Part shown: piece after piece, positions 19,207 through 28,480 of the stretch | Position numbering within the stretch: position 1 is the first letter of the stretch | How the letters are laid out: the number at the start of each line of letters is the position of its first letter | NCBI RefSeq assembly: GCF_020055635.1 | Contig: NZ_JAIPUT010000004.1 | Span: forward strand, 1 to 64,000 | Direction: 5' to 3' | DNA from: Marivita sp. | Lineage (GTDB): Bacteria > Pseudomonadota > Alphaproteobacteria > Rhodobacterales > Rhodobacteraceae | Length of the DNA stretch: 64,000 bases | Notes under the pieces: generated by a model | Database searches by the model: none | Told to the model about the DNA's origin: nothing | Seen by the model: only the letters and a program-made list of their open reading frames with translations | Translations under genes and position numbers: made by a program

Positions 19207-19881
19207 TTACTGGGTGGGCATCAGGAAGATTTCCTGGACGTTCGCGCGCGGGTCCGCCTCGAGCGCAAAGATCGCCGAACGGGCGACATCTTCGGGCTGA
19301 AGCTTGTCCGGCTTGGATTCATCAAAGAACGGCGTGTTGACCATGCCCGGCGCGACCACGGTACAGCGCCCGCCGAATTCGCGCATTTCCTCGGCAATAT
19401 TGCCGCCGTAGCCGTGCACGAACCATTTGGACGCGCCATAGACAGAGCCCTTGATGTGCACACGTCCCGCTGCGGATCCGGTCATCAGCAGATGACCTTT
19501 CGTCCGTTTCAGATGCGGCATTGCCGCCTTTGTTGTCCAGAGCAGGCCAAGGATGTTCAACTGGATCATCGTCTGCCATTCATCCGGATCGCCCGCATCG
19601 GTACCGGCGGCACTCAGGCCGGTCCCCGCATTGGCATAAGCCGCATCGACCGAGCCGAAATGACCGGCGAGGTGATCCAGCGCAGCTTCCTGCTGCGAAA
19701 GCGACGTCGCATCGCCCGGCAAGGGCAGGGCGCGGTCTCCGAGGTCACGAGCCAGGGTTGCAAGCTTGTCTTCGGAGCGGGCAAAAAGCCCGACGTTCCA
19801 GCCGTGGTCCACTGCCGCACGGGCGGTTGCCTCACCGATGCCTGTGGACGCGCCGGTGATGAAAAGTGTCTTGCTGGGCAC
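19207..19881 (-). CDS. short-chain dehydrogenase/reductase
   Basis: A 224-residue SDR with ITGASTGIGEATA at the amino end, NAGTG, a catalytic serine in MTGSAAGRV and YGASK as the Tyr/Lys pair. It is shorter than the tandem SDRs near 4 kb and of a different subgroup. ATG 19881 precedes TTTTCATCAC on the reverse complement; its ribosome site is weak. It is followed by the 65-residue duplicated-peptide gene after only 11 bases, suggesting a two-gene unit. Substrate unknown. Confidence 0.85.
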   Translation of the reverse strand: MPSKTLFITGASTGIGEATARAAVDHGWNVGLFARSEDKLATLARDLGDRALPLPGDATSLSQQEAALDHLAGHFGSVDAAYANAGTGLSAAGTDAGDPDEWQTMIQLNILGLLWTTKAAMPHLKRTKGHLLMTGSAAGRVHIKGSVYGASKWFVHGYGGNIAEEMREFGGRCTVVAPGMVNTPFFDESKPDKLQPEDVARSAIFALEADPRANVQEIFLMPTQ

Positions 19882-19930
19882 AGATTATCCTTCGAATTGG
19901 TGAACGTTATCGAAACACCAACGCAAAGGG

Positions 19931-19958
19931 GGCCAATCCGGTTTCTTCCGGACTGGCC
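19931..19958 (-). terminator. hairpin downstream of the dienelactone-hydrolase gene
   Basis: GGCCA (19931-19935) pairs with TGGCC (19954-19958), and TCCGG (19937-19941) pairs with CCGGA (19948-19952), with one A-C mismatch and a six-base loop. It lies nine bases after the minus-strand stop at 19967 and is followed by a short run of T on that strand. Confidence 0.45.
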
Positions 19959-19966
19959 TGGCCGTG

Positions 19967-20872
19967 TTACGTCAGGTGTTCGTTGAAGAATGCAATTGTA
20001 CGGTCCCAGGCAAGATCTGCCGCCGCTTCGTCATAGCGGGGCGTGCTGTCATTGTGGAACCCGTGGTTCACACCCGGATAGATATGCGCCGTATAGGTTT
20101 TCCCATGTTCCTGAAGCGCAGCTTCATAGGCGGGCCAGCCTTCGTTGATCCGCTCGTCCAGTTCGGCGTAATGCAACAGGAGTGGCGCCTGGATCTTCGG
20201 GACGTCTTCCGCGCTGGCCTGCCGCCCGTAAAACGGCACCGATGCGCCCAGTTCGGGATAAGCCACTGCCATCGCATTGCACACTCCGCCGCCATAGCAG
20301 AAGCCGACGCAGCCCACGTTTCCCGTGGTATCGGAGTGATCGGCCATGAATTCGTAAGCCGCGAAGAAGTCGTTCATCAGCTTCTCGCCATCCACGGTCT
20401 GCTGAAGCTCGCGGCCTTCGGCGTCGTTGCCGGGATATCCGCCCACGCTGGACAACCCGTCCGGCGCCAGTGCGATGAAGCCCGCCTTGGCGACCCGGCG
20501 CGCCACGTCTTCGATATAGGGGTTCAGGCCGCGGTTTTCGTGGATCACCACAACCGCCGGCGCGGTGCCTTCAAGGGCTGCGGGTTTCACCAGGTAGCCG
20601 CGCACCTCGCCATGGCCGTTCGGGGACGGGTAGGTGATGTACTCGGCGATGATGTCGGGGTCGTTGAAGTTGACCTGTTCGGCCAGCGCGTAATTTGGCG
20701 ACATCATGTTCAGCAGCGCCGCAGCGGTCAGACCGCCGACCGCGAACTTGCCGGCCCGATCCAGAAACTCGCGTTTCGTGATCTTCCCATGCGCGTAGAA
20801 ATCGTACAGCTCAAGCAGTTCCTGATCGAAGTCCTTGGCGGTCATTCGTTTTGTCGGGGTAATCTCATTCAT
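19967..20872 (-). CDS. dienelactone-hydrolase-family protein, exported
   Basis: A 301-residue alpha/beta hydrolase. The amino terminus carries a Tat-like signal ([16 protein letters not shown] then a hydrophobic run, ending near ALA at residue 50). The catalytic triad is visible as the nucleophile cysteine in GFCYGGG, an acid in [11 protein letters not shown] and the histidine in [12 protein letters not shown] 20872 has GGGAG upstream and is preferred to the in-frame ATG 16 codons earlier. The family opens dienelactones or cleaves small esters; the periplasmic location and absence of catechol-pathway neighbours leave the substrate open. Confidence 0.85.
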   Translation of the reverse strand: MNEITPTKRMTAKDFDQELLELYDFYAHGKITKREFLDRAGKFAVGGLTAAALLNMMSPNYALAEQVNFNDPDIIAEYITYPSPNGHGEVRGYLVKPAALEGTAPAVVVIHENRGLNPYIEDVARRVAKAGFIALAPDGLSSVGGYPGNDAEGRELQQTVDGEKLMNDFFAAYEFMADHSDTTGNVGCVGFCYGGGVCNAMAVAYPELGASVPFYGRQASAEDVPKIQAPLLLHYAELDERINEGWPAYEAALQEHGKTYTAHIYPGVNHGFHNDSTPRYDEAAADLAWDRTIAFFNEHLT

Positions 20873-20968
20873 GGTAATGCTCCCTGTAAGCCCATGACCG
20901 GATCTTGCATCGTCCGGCACGGGTGCAGCGAAGGTAGCTCCTGAACACGATGTGGGTATTGTTCATTT

Positions 20969-21373
20969 ATGCAGACCGTTTTTGAAATCAGCACAACTGG
21001 CCCCGGCCTTTACGAATTCACGCCGCAGGTCGCGGACTGGGTTGAGGGGACTGGACTGCTCACCCTGTTCATCCAGCACACCTCCGCCAGCCTGTTGATC
21101 CAGGAAAACGCCGATCCCGAGGTGCAAACCGATCTGACCGCGTTCTTTCACCGGCTCGTGCCGCCGACGACGGATCCGTCGATGTCCTATCTTACTCATA
21201 CCTACGAGGGGCCTGACGATATGCCGGCCCATATCAAGGCGGCGATGCTCCCGGTCAGCCTGTCGATCCCGGTCACGCGGGGGCGTCTTGCCCTGGGCAC
21301 CTGGCAGGGCATCTACCTGTTCGAGCATCGCAACGCGCCGCACAGGCGCAAGGTCGTTGCTGATCTTCGCTGA
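20969..21373 (+). CDS. YjbQ-family protein (UPF0047)
   Basis: A 134-residue compact beta-rich protein matching the YjbQ/UPF0047 family. It has the conserved LFIQHTSASLLIQENADPEV, a SYLTHTYEGPDDMPAHIKA segment with metal-type histidines, and the GTWQGIYLFEHR end. The family has been linked to secondary thiamine-phosphate synthase activity, so the physiological role is uncertain. The ATG at 20969 has no obvious ribosome site. The gene is divergent from the hydrolase gene. Confidence 0.85.
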   Translation: MQTVFEISTTGPGLYEFTPQVADWVEGTGLLTLFIQHTSASLLIQENADPEVQTDLTAFFHRLVPPTTDPSMSYLTHTYEGPDDMPAHIKAAMLPVSLSIPVTRGRLALGTWQGIYLFEHRNAPHRRKVVADLR

Positions 21374-21509
21374 GGCGATGGCGCTAAACATGACAGGCGC
21401 GCGGGCGGTCCTCCCGCCGCTCAGACGCCCTGCCTGATGCATCCGCACCACCACCGATAGGGGCGCGAAATCGCCTCTACCCAAAACTTCGCGGCTCGCC
21501 TATAGTTGC

Positions 21510-21518
21510 TGTGGATAA
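21510..21518 (-). promoter_or_regulatory. consensus DnaA box upstream of nrdR
   Basis: TGTGGATAA on the plus strand is the complement of the consensus DnaA box TTATCCACA. It lies 51 bases upstream of the nrdR start in a 196-base intergenic gap. The surrounding CTGTGG (21508-21513) also has an inverted partner, CCACAG, at 21530-21535. A single nine-base match can occur by chance. Confidence 0.4.
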
Positions 21519-21569
21519 GTGGAGCGAACCCACAGTCTGAGGCAGAGACGATTAAGAGGGGAACGGCCG

Positions 21570-22049
21570 ATGCGCTGCCCGTTTTGCGGAAATATCGATT
21601 CACAGGTGAAGGACAGCCGTCCCGCGGAAGACCATGTCGCTATCCGGCGCAGGCGCTTTTGCCCGGCTTGCGGGGGTCGCTTCACGACCTATGAACGGGT
21701 GCAGCTGCGCGACCTGGTGGTGATCAAGACAAGTGGCCGACGCGAGGATTTCGACCGCGACAAGCTTGAACGCTCGATCCGCATGGCGATGCAGAAACGT
21801 CCGATCGAACCGGAACGGATCGACCAGATGATCTCGGGCATCGTGCGACGCCTCGAAAGCCTGGGCGAGACAGATATCGCGTCGAAACAGATCGGCGAGA
21901 TCGTGATGGAAACGCTGGCCCGGATCGACACCGTGGCCTATGTGCGCTTTGCCAGCGTCTACAAGAATTTCCAGGAGGCCGACGATTTCGACAAGTTCGT
22001 CAGCGAATTGCGCCCCTCGGAAAAAGACAAACCAAAATCCGAAGGCTGA
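21570..22049 (+). CDS. nrdR: transcriptional repressor NrdR
   Basis: A 159-residue regulator of ribonucleotide reductase genes. The amino-terminal zinc ribbon is MRCPFCG...[17 protein letters not shown], and residues 50-140 form the ATP-cone that senses ATP/dATP. ATG 21570 follows GAGGGG. It directly precedes ribD (9-base gap), an arrangement conserved in many alphaproteobacteria. The polar carboxyl tail of about 12 residues is common in this family. Confidence 0.95.
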   Translation: MRCPFCGNIDSQVKDSRPAEDHVAIRRRRFCPACGGRFTTYERVQLRDLVVIKTSGRREDFDRDKLERSIRMAMQKRPIEPERIDQMISGIVRRLESLGETDIASKQIGEIVMETLARIDTVAYVRFASVYKNFQEADDFDKFVSELRPSEKDKPKSEG

Positions 22050-22058
22050 CCGTTTCCG

Positions 22059-23171
22059 ATGAGCCCGGAGGATGCGCAGCACATGGACCGTGCGTTGGAT
22101 CTGGGCCGCCGGGGGATGGGAAACACCTGGCCCAACCCGGCCGTGGGCTGTGTTCTGGTCCGCAACGGACAGGTGATCGGCGAGGGCTGGACGCAACCGG
22201 GTGGGCGGCCGCATGCCGAAACGCAGGCATTGGCGCAGGCCGGAAAAGCGGCGCGCGGCGCGACCGCCTATGTCACGCTTGAGCCCTGTTCCCATCATGG
22301 ACAGACCCCACCCTGCACGGACGCCCTGATTGCCGCAGGCGTGGCCCGCGTGGTGGCGCCTTTCCCCGATACCGATCCGCGCGTGTCCGGAAGGGGCTTT
22401 GCGGCCTTGCGTGCCGCCGGAATCGTGGTCGATACCGGGGTCGGAACCGAGGTCGCCACCGAGGATCACGCAGGGTTTTTCTGCCGTGTCTCCCATGGAC
22501 GGCCGCTTCTGACATTGAAACTTGCCACCAGCCTCGATGGGCGGATCGCCACGGCAAACGGCGACAGTCAATGGATCACCGGAGCCGAAACGCGGGCTTA
22601 TGTGCATCATCTGCGCGCCACTCATGACGCGGTGATGGTCGGGGCCGGCACCGTGCGCGCCGATGATCCGCTGCTCACGGTGCGCGGGGGGAACGTGCCG
22701 AAACAGCCGGTCCGGATCGTCGTGTCGCGTCGCCTCGATCTGCCGCAGGACAGCCAGCTTTACCGGTCACTTGACGATGCCCCGGTGTGGCTGTGCCATG
22801 CCGAGGATGCCCCCCATGCGCTGTGCCGGACGTGGGAAACGGCCGGTGCGACCTTGATCCGGGTTCCGCTTGACGGGCGACAGCTGGATATGGCGTCGCT
22901 CCTGCACAGCCTCGGCGCGGCAGGTCTGACCCGCGTGTTCTGCGAAGGTGGCGGAGAGTTGGCGGCGAGCCTGCTGGCATCCGACCTCGTCGATCGGCTC
23001 GAGCTTCACATGGGCGGCGTGGTGATTGGCGCCGAAGGCCGCCCCGCGCTTGGCGCCTTGGGTCTTGACCGGCTGGCCGATGCGCCACGATTTGGGTTGC
23101 GGTCGCTGCGCCGGATCGGCGACGACGTGGTGCAGACATGGACCCGTCAGCGCCGCCAGAGCCAGGAATAG
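22059..23171 (+). CDS. ribD: bifunctional riboflavin deaminase/reductase RibD
   Basis: A 370-residue enzyme carrying out the second and third steps of riboflavin synthesis. The deaminase domain (residues 1-145) shows the zinc motif HAETQAL and PCSHHGQTPPC. The reductase domain (150-365) shows LKLATSLDGRIA and VFCEGGGELAASL. It follows nrdR by nine bases. Its last 25 bases overlap the 3' end of kpsC on the other strand. The partner ribE lies 4.7 kb further on, beyond the capsule cassette. Confidence 0.95.
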   Translation: MSPEDAQHMDRALDLGRRGMGNTWPNPAVGCVLVRNGQVIGEGWTQPGGRPHAETQALAQAGKAARGATAYVTLEPCSHHGQTPPCTDALIAAGVARVVAPFPDTDPRVSGRGFAALRAAGIVVDTGVGTEVATEDHAGFFCRVSHGRPLLTLKLATSLDGRIATANGDSQWITGAETRAYVHHLRATHDAVMVGAGTVRADDPLLTVRGGNVPKQPVRIVVSRRLDLPQDSQLYRSLDDAPVWLCHAEDAPHALCRTWETAGATLIRVPLDGRQLDMASLLHSLGAAGLTRVFCEGGGELAASLLASDLVDRLELHMGGVVIGAEGRPALGALGLDRLADAPRFGLRSLRRIGDDVVQTWTRQRRQSQE

Positions 23172-25171
23172 CTGGCCAGCACCCCCTGCGCCTTGGCAAG
23201 CAGACGCAAGCTGCGCGGTTGCCCGGCGCGTCCCGCTGTCAGACGGTCCAGCGCCACCTCGACAGGGCAGGCTTGGCCGGTCACCGGGTCATGGTAGCGC
23301 GGGTAGTCGATCAGCGCGGCATGCACCAGGCCCTCCAGTGTCACCGGGCCTTGCCGCCTGTCCGGCACGGTGCAAAGATCCGTGGTCAGGCCCCAACCGG
23401 CATAGAAGGGCACGCCCAGCGTGGTCACGGGCACCCCACGCAGGAGCGCCTCGAACCCGGTCAGCGAGGTCATCGTCCAGACCGCGTCGACCTGCACCAG
23501 CAACAGTGCCAAGGGGGCGTCGGCGACGATTTCGTCCGCCCAGCGCAACGCATCGGCAACCGTCCCGCGCCGCAAACCGGCCATCACATCGGGATGCGGC
23601 TTGTAGAGCAGGATCGCCTGCGGATTGGCGCGGCGCACCTGCTCCAGCAAGGCGGCGTTGGTCCGGATATCGGGGCTGCCCAACAGGATCGAGGCGTCGT
23701 CTTCAACCTGCCCGGGCACAAGGATGACCGAACCGGCCCCGGTGCGCGTCCATTCCGGCGTGGCGCGTCCGGCGGCGTATTTGGTGATCTGTTCGTCGAC
23801 AATGCGGTCCATGAGCCGACGCGCCCGGCGCAGCGTGTGATCCGGCAGCGAGACACTGTCGGCAATCAGCGCCTCCAGCCGCGAGGGGCGCGACGGGTCG
23901 AAATAGATGCCCCGATCGTCCAGCACCAGTGATATTGGCGGGACAAGCTCGGCTCCGAGCCCTTGCGATCGGATGAACCCGTCTTCGACAGCCCATTGTC
24001 CCTCAGACGCGGTGGCGCCCCACAGCATGATCCGTGGCGCAGCATCCGGAGCGGGATTCGCGAAGCGCATCGGTTTGTGCTGGCCGAACATGGCCTGCAT
24101 GCGGGGCCGTTTCCAAAGCCGGATATTCTGCCCGACCCATCCGTCGCGGTCCTCGATCCATGCGCGGCGCGTCGCTTCCAGTGTTTCGATCACCTGGCCC
24201 AGGTCGCACAGGCGATCGCGATAAGGGTCGTACCAGACCGGAAACCGTATCATGGCTCCGGCGAACAGTTGCGCCCGGGTCAGGTTGCGCTGCCGCCGGA
24301 TCAGCTGATGCTCATCCTCGCTCAGGCCCCACCCGGCATAGAAGGGCGTGCCGAAGACGCGCGGCCTGTGCCCGGCGAGGATCGCCTCGAACCCCATGTG
24401 CGACGACAGCGTATAGACGGCAACTGCACCGTCGAGAAGATCCATCGGCGCGTAGGCACCGTCGATGAAGGACACCCGACCCTGCGCTTGGTCCGGCTGG
24501 AAGTGGCCGTGCCGCTTGCCCGCCAGGGTCTCGGGATGGGACCTGATGAGGATACGCGCGCCGGGATGTTCCGTCTGTGCGTAATACAGCATTTCGGCGA
24601 AGCGGGCCTGCGCCATGTCCGGTCCGGTAACCGAGGCCAGGACCGACGCATCGCCTGCGACCTGGTCCAGCACCAGAACGTATCCAGGCTCGGGCAGGGC
24701 GAGATCGGGATCGTAGGCGCAGTATTTCGACAGGCGCAGACGGGTCATCCGATCCATCAGGTCCCGCGCCTCGTTCAGCAGCGACGTGTCGTCCAGCGCA
24801 TCCTCGAGCAGGAGCGTTTCAAGATCCGACGGCCGCGCCGCGTCGAAATGCAAACCGGTTCGGTCCAGCAAGAGACCGAGCGGTGGCTCTTTCGCGGCCC
24901 GGCCCGGATGCAGCGAGCGCAGGAACGCGTCTTCGACGCGCAACACCGGGGCCTTGCGGCTTTCGGCCACCGAAAGGCCGCGCGTCGCACTGGGGGCCGC
25001 ACCCCAGACGCCAACCCAGTCCTCGCCAGAGGGGCGGCCGAGCGTGACCTGCCAGCCCGCGAGCCCGAGGATGCGCTTGATCCGGCCCTGAGTGAGAAAG
25101 CCGCTGTTGTAGACACACAGCCGCCGGGGCGTCGTTTCCCCGGCGTCTGGTTGTGTGGTCGCGCTGTGCAC
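23147..25171 (-). CDS. kpsC: capsule polysaccharide biosynthesis protein KpsC-like (dual transferase)
   Basis: A 674-residue protein made of two homologous halves (about residues 20-335 and 360-665). Paired motifs are VLDQVAGDASV with LVPGQVEDDASI, LIRSHPE with LLYKPHPDV, and VFGTPFYAGWGLSEDE with TLGVPFYAGWGLTTDL. This matches KpsC/LpsZ, whose two domains add the Kdo linker that anchors group 2 capsules. Cytoplasmic, membrane-associated. It starts seven bases after the export-lipoprotein gene, so they are one operon. The initiator is taken at 25171. Confidence 0.88.
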   Translation of the reverse strand: MHSATTQPDAGETTPRRLCVYNSGFLTQGRIKRILGLAGWQVTLGRPSGEDWVGVWGAAPSATRGLSVAESRKAPVLRVEDAFLRSLHPGRAAKEPPLGLLLDRTGLHFDAARPSDLETLLLEDALDDTSLLNEARDLMDRMTRLRLSKYCAYDPDLALPEPGYVLVLDQVAGDASVLASVTGPDMAQARFAEMLYYAQTEHPGARILIRSHPETLAGKRHGHFQPDQAQGRVSFIDGAYAPMDLLDGAVAVYTLSSHMGFEAILAGHRPRVFGTPFYAGWGLSEDEHQLIRRQRNLTRAQLFAGAMIRFPVWYDPYRDRLCDLGQVIETLEATRRAWIEDRDGWVGQNIRLWKRPRMQAMFGQHKPMRFANPAPDAAPRIMLWGATASEGQWAVEDGFIRSQGLGAELVPPISLVLDDRGIYFDPSRPSRLEALIADSVSLPDHTLRRARRLMDRIVDEQITKYAAGRATPEWTRTGAGSVILVPGQVEDDASILLGSPDIRTNAALLEQVRRANPQAILLYKPHPDVMAGLRRGTVADALRWADEIVADAPLALLLVQVDAVWTMTSLTGFEALLRGVPVTTLGVPFYAGWGLTTDLCTVPDRRQGPVTLEGLVHAALIDYPRYHDPVTGQACPVEVALDRLTAGRAGQPRSLRLLAKAQGVLASYSWLWRR

Positions 25172-25178
25172 CGCCGGG

Positions 25179-26327
25179 TTACTCGCCCAGGGTGCCGCCC
25201 GTCGCTGCGGTGGTCAGCCCCTGCGCGCCGCCAAGCGTACCGGTGATCGACGCAATCGTACGGTTCCACTGGACGATCGGCGCTTCCGTGACATAGATCG
25301 TGTCGCGATCCCGGATCATGAAATCACGTGCCACGAACAGCCCGTTGGGTTCGGTCAGGTCCAGCACGTAGATCACACGCTGCGCGCCCACCAGATCGGT
25401 GCGGCCAAGAACCGCGTTGGCGATCTCGGCGGGTTCGTTGCGGAAGACGAAAACGCCGGTCGGGTCGGCGGTCGAGGCGCTCAGACCGCCAAGCTGGGCC
25501 AGCGCCTCGACAAGCGACAGGGTGCGGGTTTCGAATGTCATCCGGGTCTGGGACCCGGCGGCCCCAAGCGCGGTAAAGGACCGTTGGTCGGCCTCTACCA
25601 AAATGCGGTCGCCGTCGCGCAGCGCGATATCGAGACCGGGGTGATCGTACAGATCCTCGAACCAGATGGTCTCGCTATGGGCGCCCCGGGTCAGGGTGAT
25701 CTGCGCGATCTCCGGTGTCATGCCGACGCCCCCGGCGCTTGCCAGCATGGAGGCCAGGGTGCGGGTCGGGCGGGCAATCGGATAGACGCCCTGCGTCCCG
25801 GCAGAGCCGAGAATGGACACGGTCGCCCCGTCACCGGCGGTTCGACGGACCTCGACCTGCGGATCGGGGGTCTGGTCTTCAAGCTTTTGCGTGATGATGC
25901 GGCGGATCGCTTCGGGCGTGTTGCCGGCGGCCTTGATGCGTCCGGCATAGGGCACGAAGATGAAGCCCGATCCGTCGACCTGCACGTTTTCCAGAAGCGT
26001 GGCGTTCGAAGCCTCGCCGGCCAGCAAGCCATCATCGACGTTTTCCCAGATCGTGAGGCCGAGGATGTCGCCGGGCCGGATGATGTCGGCACTTTGCACG
26101 CTGGCATTCTTAAGGGCATCGGAAAACCCGAGAGCGGGGACAACCGCCGTCGTGCGTGTCACGCGATCATTGACCGCGACGATGAAGGCATCGCCTTCGC
26201 GCTGCACGGAGCCGGCAAAGATCTGGTTTTTGGTGGGTCCGACGCCCGGCAGGCCGCAAGACGCCAGTAGGGATGCGGAAAGCACCAAAGCGATGGGCCG
26301 CGCCCACCTGGATTTCGAACTGAACAC
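25179..26327 (-). CDS. polysaccharide export lipoprotein (Wza/KpsD type)
   Basis: A 382-residue outer-membrane export protein. The GTG at 26327 is chosen because AGGAG lies just upstream on this strand and it places a lipoprotein signal (basic start, hydrophobic run, LASC lipobox near residue 24) at the amino end; an ATG 18 codons earlier would bury it. After the signal come a poly-export domain (GDILGLTIWE near residue 90) and SLBB-type domains (VSILGSAGTQGVYPI; RILVEADQRSFTALGAAGS). It sits between kpsS and kpsC. Confidence 0.87.
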   Translation of the reverse strand: MFSSKSRWARPIALVLSASLLASCGLPGVGPTKNQIFAGSVQREGDAFIVAVNDRVTRTTAVVPALGFSDALKNASVQSADIIRPGDILGLTIWENVDDGLLAGEASNATLLENVQVDGSGFIFVPYAGRIKAAGNTPEAIRRIITQKLEDQTPDPQVEVRRTAGDGATVSILGSAGTQGVYPIARPTRTLASMLASAGGVGMTPEIAQITLTRGAHSETIWFEDLYDHPGLDIALRDGDRILVEADQRSFTALGAAGSQTRMTFETRTLSLVEALAQLGGLSASTADPTGVFVFRNEPAEIANAVLGRTDLVGAQRVIYVLDLTEPNGLFVARDFMIRDRDTIYVTEAPIVQWNRTIASITGTLGGAQGLTTAATGGTLGE

Positions 26328-26427
26328 TGCTCGGTCTCCTCGACCAGTTATTGTCTGCCTCGGTTTATCTTTTTCCGGCAAGCTACCGAAATCTCATGGC
26401 TTTGACCAGCGCCCTGGCCTGCACCGG

Positions 26428-27735
26428 TCAGCGAACAAGCCGCAACTGTTGCGCCATGGTCTCGGACCGATCGAGACGGATGTCGTAGGGATTGTCGGGT
26501 GCGAGCATCCTGTCGACCACCTGGCGCAGCAACTGGGCCCGGCCTTTCGGAGAATAAAAGCCGCCCGGAACCTGGCTCGTTTCGAGAAGGAACTGCCGGT
26601 AGATCGCATAGGCGTCCGGGTTTGGCGGATGCGGATCGGCAAAGAACTCGACAAGCGGTTGATACGACACCAGCCCCGGCTTGTCATAGACGCTGACGCC
26701 GAAACTGCGCACGGCAAGACCCCGCCAAAGGGCCTGATGCGCCGAGGTCGAATTGATGGTGACGGCAGACCGGGCCGATTGGAGCAGTTGCGCCAGCTTG
26801 CCGCCCCGTACGAACACGACACGTTTCGCCACCCCGAATTGCGAGGCGCATTGGCGAATGGCCGCTTCAAGAGGCGCGCGCCCGTCTTCAAGCGGATGTG
26901 CCTTGAACACCAGGCGATGATGTGGCGGCGCGCCCTTGGCGAAGCCGTCGATCACGAGGCGTACGAAGTCGGTCTGCGATCGGAAATCCGAGAACGACCG
27001 GAAGCTGGCGTCATGTTCAAGTTGCAACAGCACGACGTGATAGGGCCACCCGCCGGTCCGGATGCCCCGTGTCGCCGCCCAGCGTTCCAGCATGTGCCGA
27101 GGGCGTCGCAGCAGGCGGAGAACCTGAAGCCTGAACTCCTCGGCCACGCTCTGGTCCCGATGCGGCCGGTAGAAGGGGAAGGCCTGGTTCCTGAAGAGGA
27201 CATGCCAATGGTAAAGCGCGCCATGCACCATGTGCATGCGCAGATCGCCCCACCGGTCCGGCGGCAGTGCAGGAGCGTCAGCCGTTCGGGTCAGCGCCCG
27301 CTCCATCTGCTCGAGGCTGATATGCATGAGCCTGGAATTGCCGTTCGATCCGTCCCGCTCGTAGGTGGCCCAATAGGGGCGCAGATAGCCTTCTTCGAAA
27401 ATGTGGATGGTCAGCCCGGCGTCGCGCGCCGCGGAAACGGCCTCCGCGTGATGCCTGCGGGTGTCTCCATAAAGCACGAGATCCGTCGCTTCGGTCTGTC
27501 GCATCCACGCCGCAAATGTGCCCGGCCAGGCGTCGATCGGGTCGCGGAAGGGCAAGAGCGTCGTGCGGTCCGACCAGCGCGCCCCGTCGCCGGCATTGAA
27601 GGCGACCCGCCAGCAACGGGCCCCGGTCTCCCGCAGTTTGTCTGCAAGGGTGCTGAAGAACGGTCCATGTGGTCCTTGCAGGAAGAGGAACACCCGCTGC
27701 ATTGGCGGCTCGGGCTTGACCGTTGTGTTTGTCAT
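26428..27735 (-). CDS. kpsS: capsule biosynthesis protein KpsS-like
   Basis: A 435-residue protein of the KpsS/LipB family, which adds the first Kdo residue of the capsule linker. Visible elements are FLFLQGPHGPFFSTLA at the amino end, IFEEGYLRPYWATYE near residue 115, FKAHPLEDGR near residue 275 and TINSTSAHQAL near residue 330. ATG 27735 is chosen; earlier in-frame codons run into the ribE promoter region. First gene of the minus-strand capsule cassette, divergent from ribE. ABC export genes (kpsMT, kpsE) are not in the window. Confidence 0.86.
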   Translation of the reverse strand: MTNTTVKPEPPMQRVFLFLQGPHGPFFSTLADKLRETGARCWRVAFNAGDGARWSDRTTLLPFRDPIDAWPGTFAAWMRQTEATDLVLYGDTRRHHAEAVSAARDAGLTIHIFEEGYLRPYWATYERDGSNGNSRLMHISLEQMERALTRTADAPALPPDRWGDLRMHMVHGALYHWHVLFRNQAFPFYRPHRDQSVAEEFRLQVLRLLRRPRHMLERWAATRGIRTGGWPYHVVLLQLEHDASFRSFSDFRSQTDFVRLVIDGFAKGAPPHHRLVFKAHPLEDGRAPLEAAIRQCASQFGVAKRVVFVRGGKLAQLLQSARSAVTINSTSAHQALWRGLAVRSFGVSVYDKPGLVSYQPLVEFFADPHPPNPDAYAIYRQFLLETSQVPGGFYSPKGRAQLLRQVVDRMLAPDNPYDIRLDRSETMAQQLRLVR

Positions 27736-27842
27736 GTCGGCGCAGTATCCCTCGGACTTGCGCCACGATATCACAGACGGAGTCGCTGTGGGAACGCTTT
27801 TCCGCAAGATGTGGTGCGGGCGACGGCAACAAGGGCAAAATC

Positions 27843-28433
27843 ATGTTTACCGGCATCGTGACCGACATAGGAGACATCCGCAATCTCGAACGCCGCGGCG
27901 ACCTGCGGGCGCGGATCGGCACCCGCTACGACACCAGGAGCATCGACATCGGGGCCTCCATCGCCTGTGCCGGGGTCTGCCTGACCGTGGTTCAGCTGGG
28001 TCCGGACTGGTTCGAGGTCGAGATCAGCGCGGAAACCCTCGACAAGACCAATGTCGGGGGCTGGTCTGTCGGCGACAGGGTGAATCTGGAACGCGCGCTC
28101 AAGGTCGGAGACGAACTCGGGGGGCACATCGTGTCGGGCCATATCGACGGGCTGGCCACGATTGTCGAGATGCGACCCGAGGGCGACAGCGTCCGCTACA
28201 CCTTCGATGCACCGCATGCCCTGGCCCGGTTCATCGCGCCCAAGGGGTCGGTGGCCCTCGATGGCACCTCGCTGACGGTGAACGAGGTCGACGGGACGCG
28301 GTTCGGGGTGAACATCATCCCGCACACCCAGGAGGTGACAACCTGGGGCGGGTCCAAGGCGGGCGACAAGGTCAATCTCGAGATCGACACCCTGGCGCGC
28401 TACGTTGCCCGTCTGGCGGAAATGCAGGGTTGA
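27843..28433 (+). CDS. ribE: riboflavin synthase subunit alpha
   Basis: A 196-residue enzyme that dismutates two lumazine molecules to riboflavin. It begins with the invariant MFTGIVTDIG and has two similar lumazine-binding barrels (residues 1-95 and 96-190), with SIACAGVCLTV and SVALDGTSLTV as matching motifs. ATG 27843 is used; the frame is open further upstream but the family starts here. It is separated from ribD by the opposite-strand kps cassette, so it needs its own promoter in the 107-base gap after kpsS. Confidence 0.95.
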   Translation: MFTGIVTDIGDIRNLERRGDLRARIGTRYDTRSIDIGASIACAGVCLTVVQLGPDWFEVEISAETLDKTNVGGWSVGDRVNLERALKVGDELGGHIVSGHIDGLATIVEMRPEGDSVRYTFDAPHALARFIAPKGSVALDGTSLTVNEVDGTRFGVNIIPHTQEVTTWGGSKAGDKVNLEIDTLARYVARLAEMQG

Positions 28434-28439
28434 GGGCGG

Positions 28440-28480
28440 GGAACGCGTCGACGCGTTCCATGTTTCAGTTGACTGAAACA
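28440..28480. terminator. two adjacent hairpins between convergent ribE and MFS genes
   Basis: A perfect 20-base palindrome, GGAACGCGTCGACGCGTTCC, occupies 28440-28459. A second hairpin pairs TGTTTCAGT (28461-28469) with ACTGAAACA (28472-28480), overlapping the minus-strand stop at 28465-28467. Neither has a T-run, but both lie exactly between the two converging genes. Confidence 0.5.
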
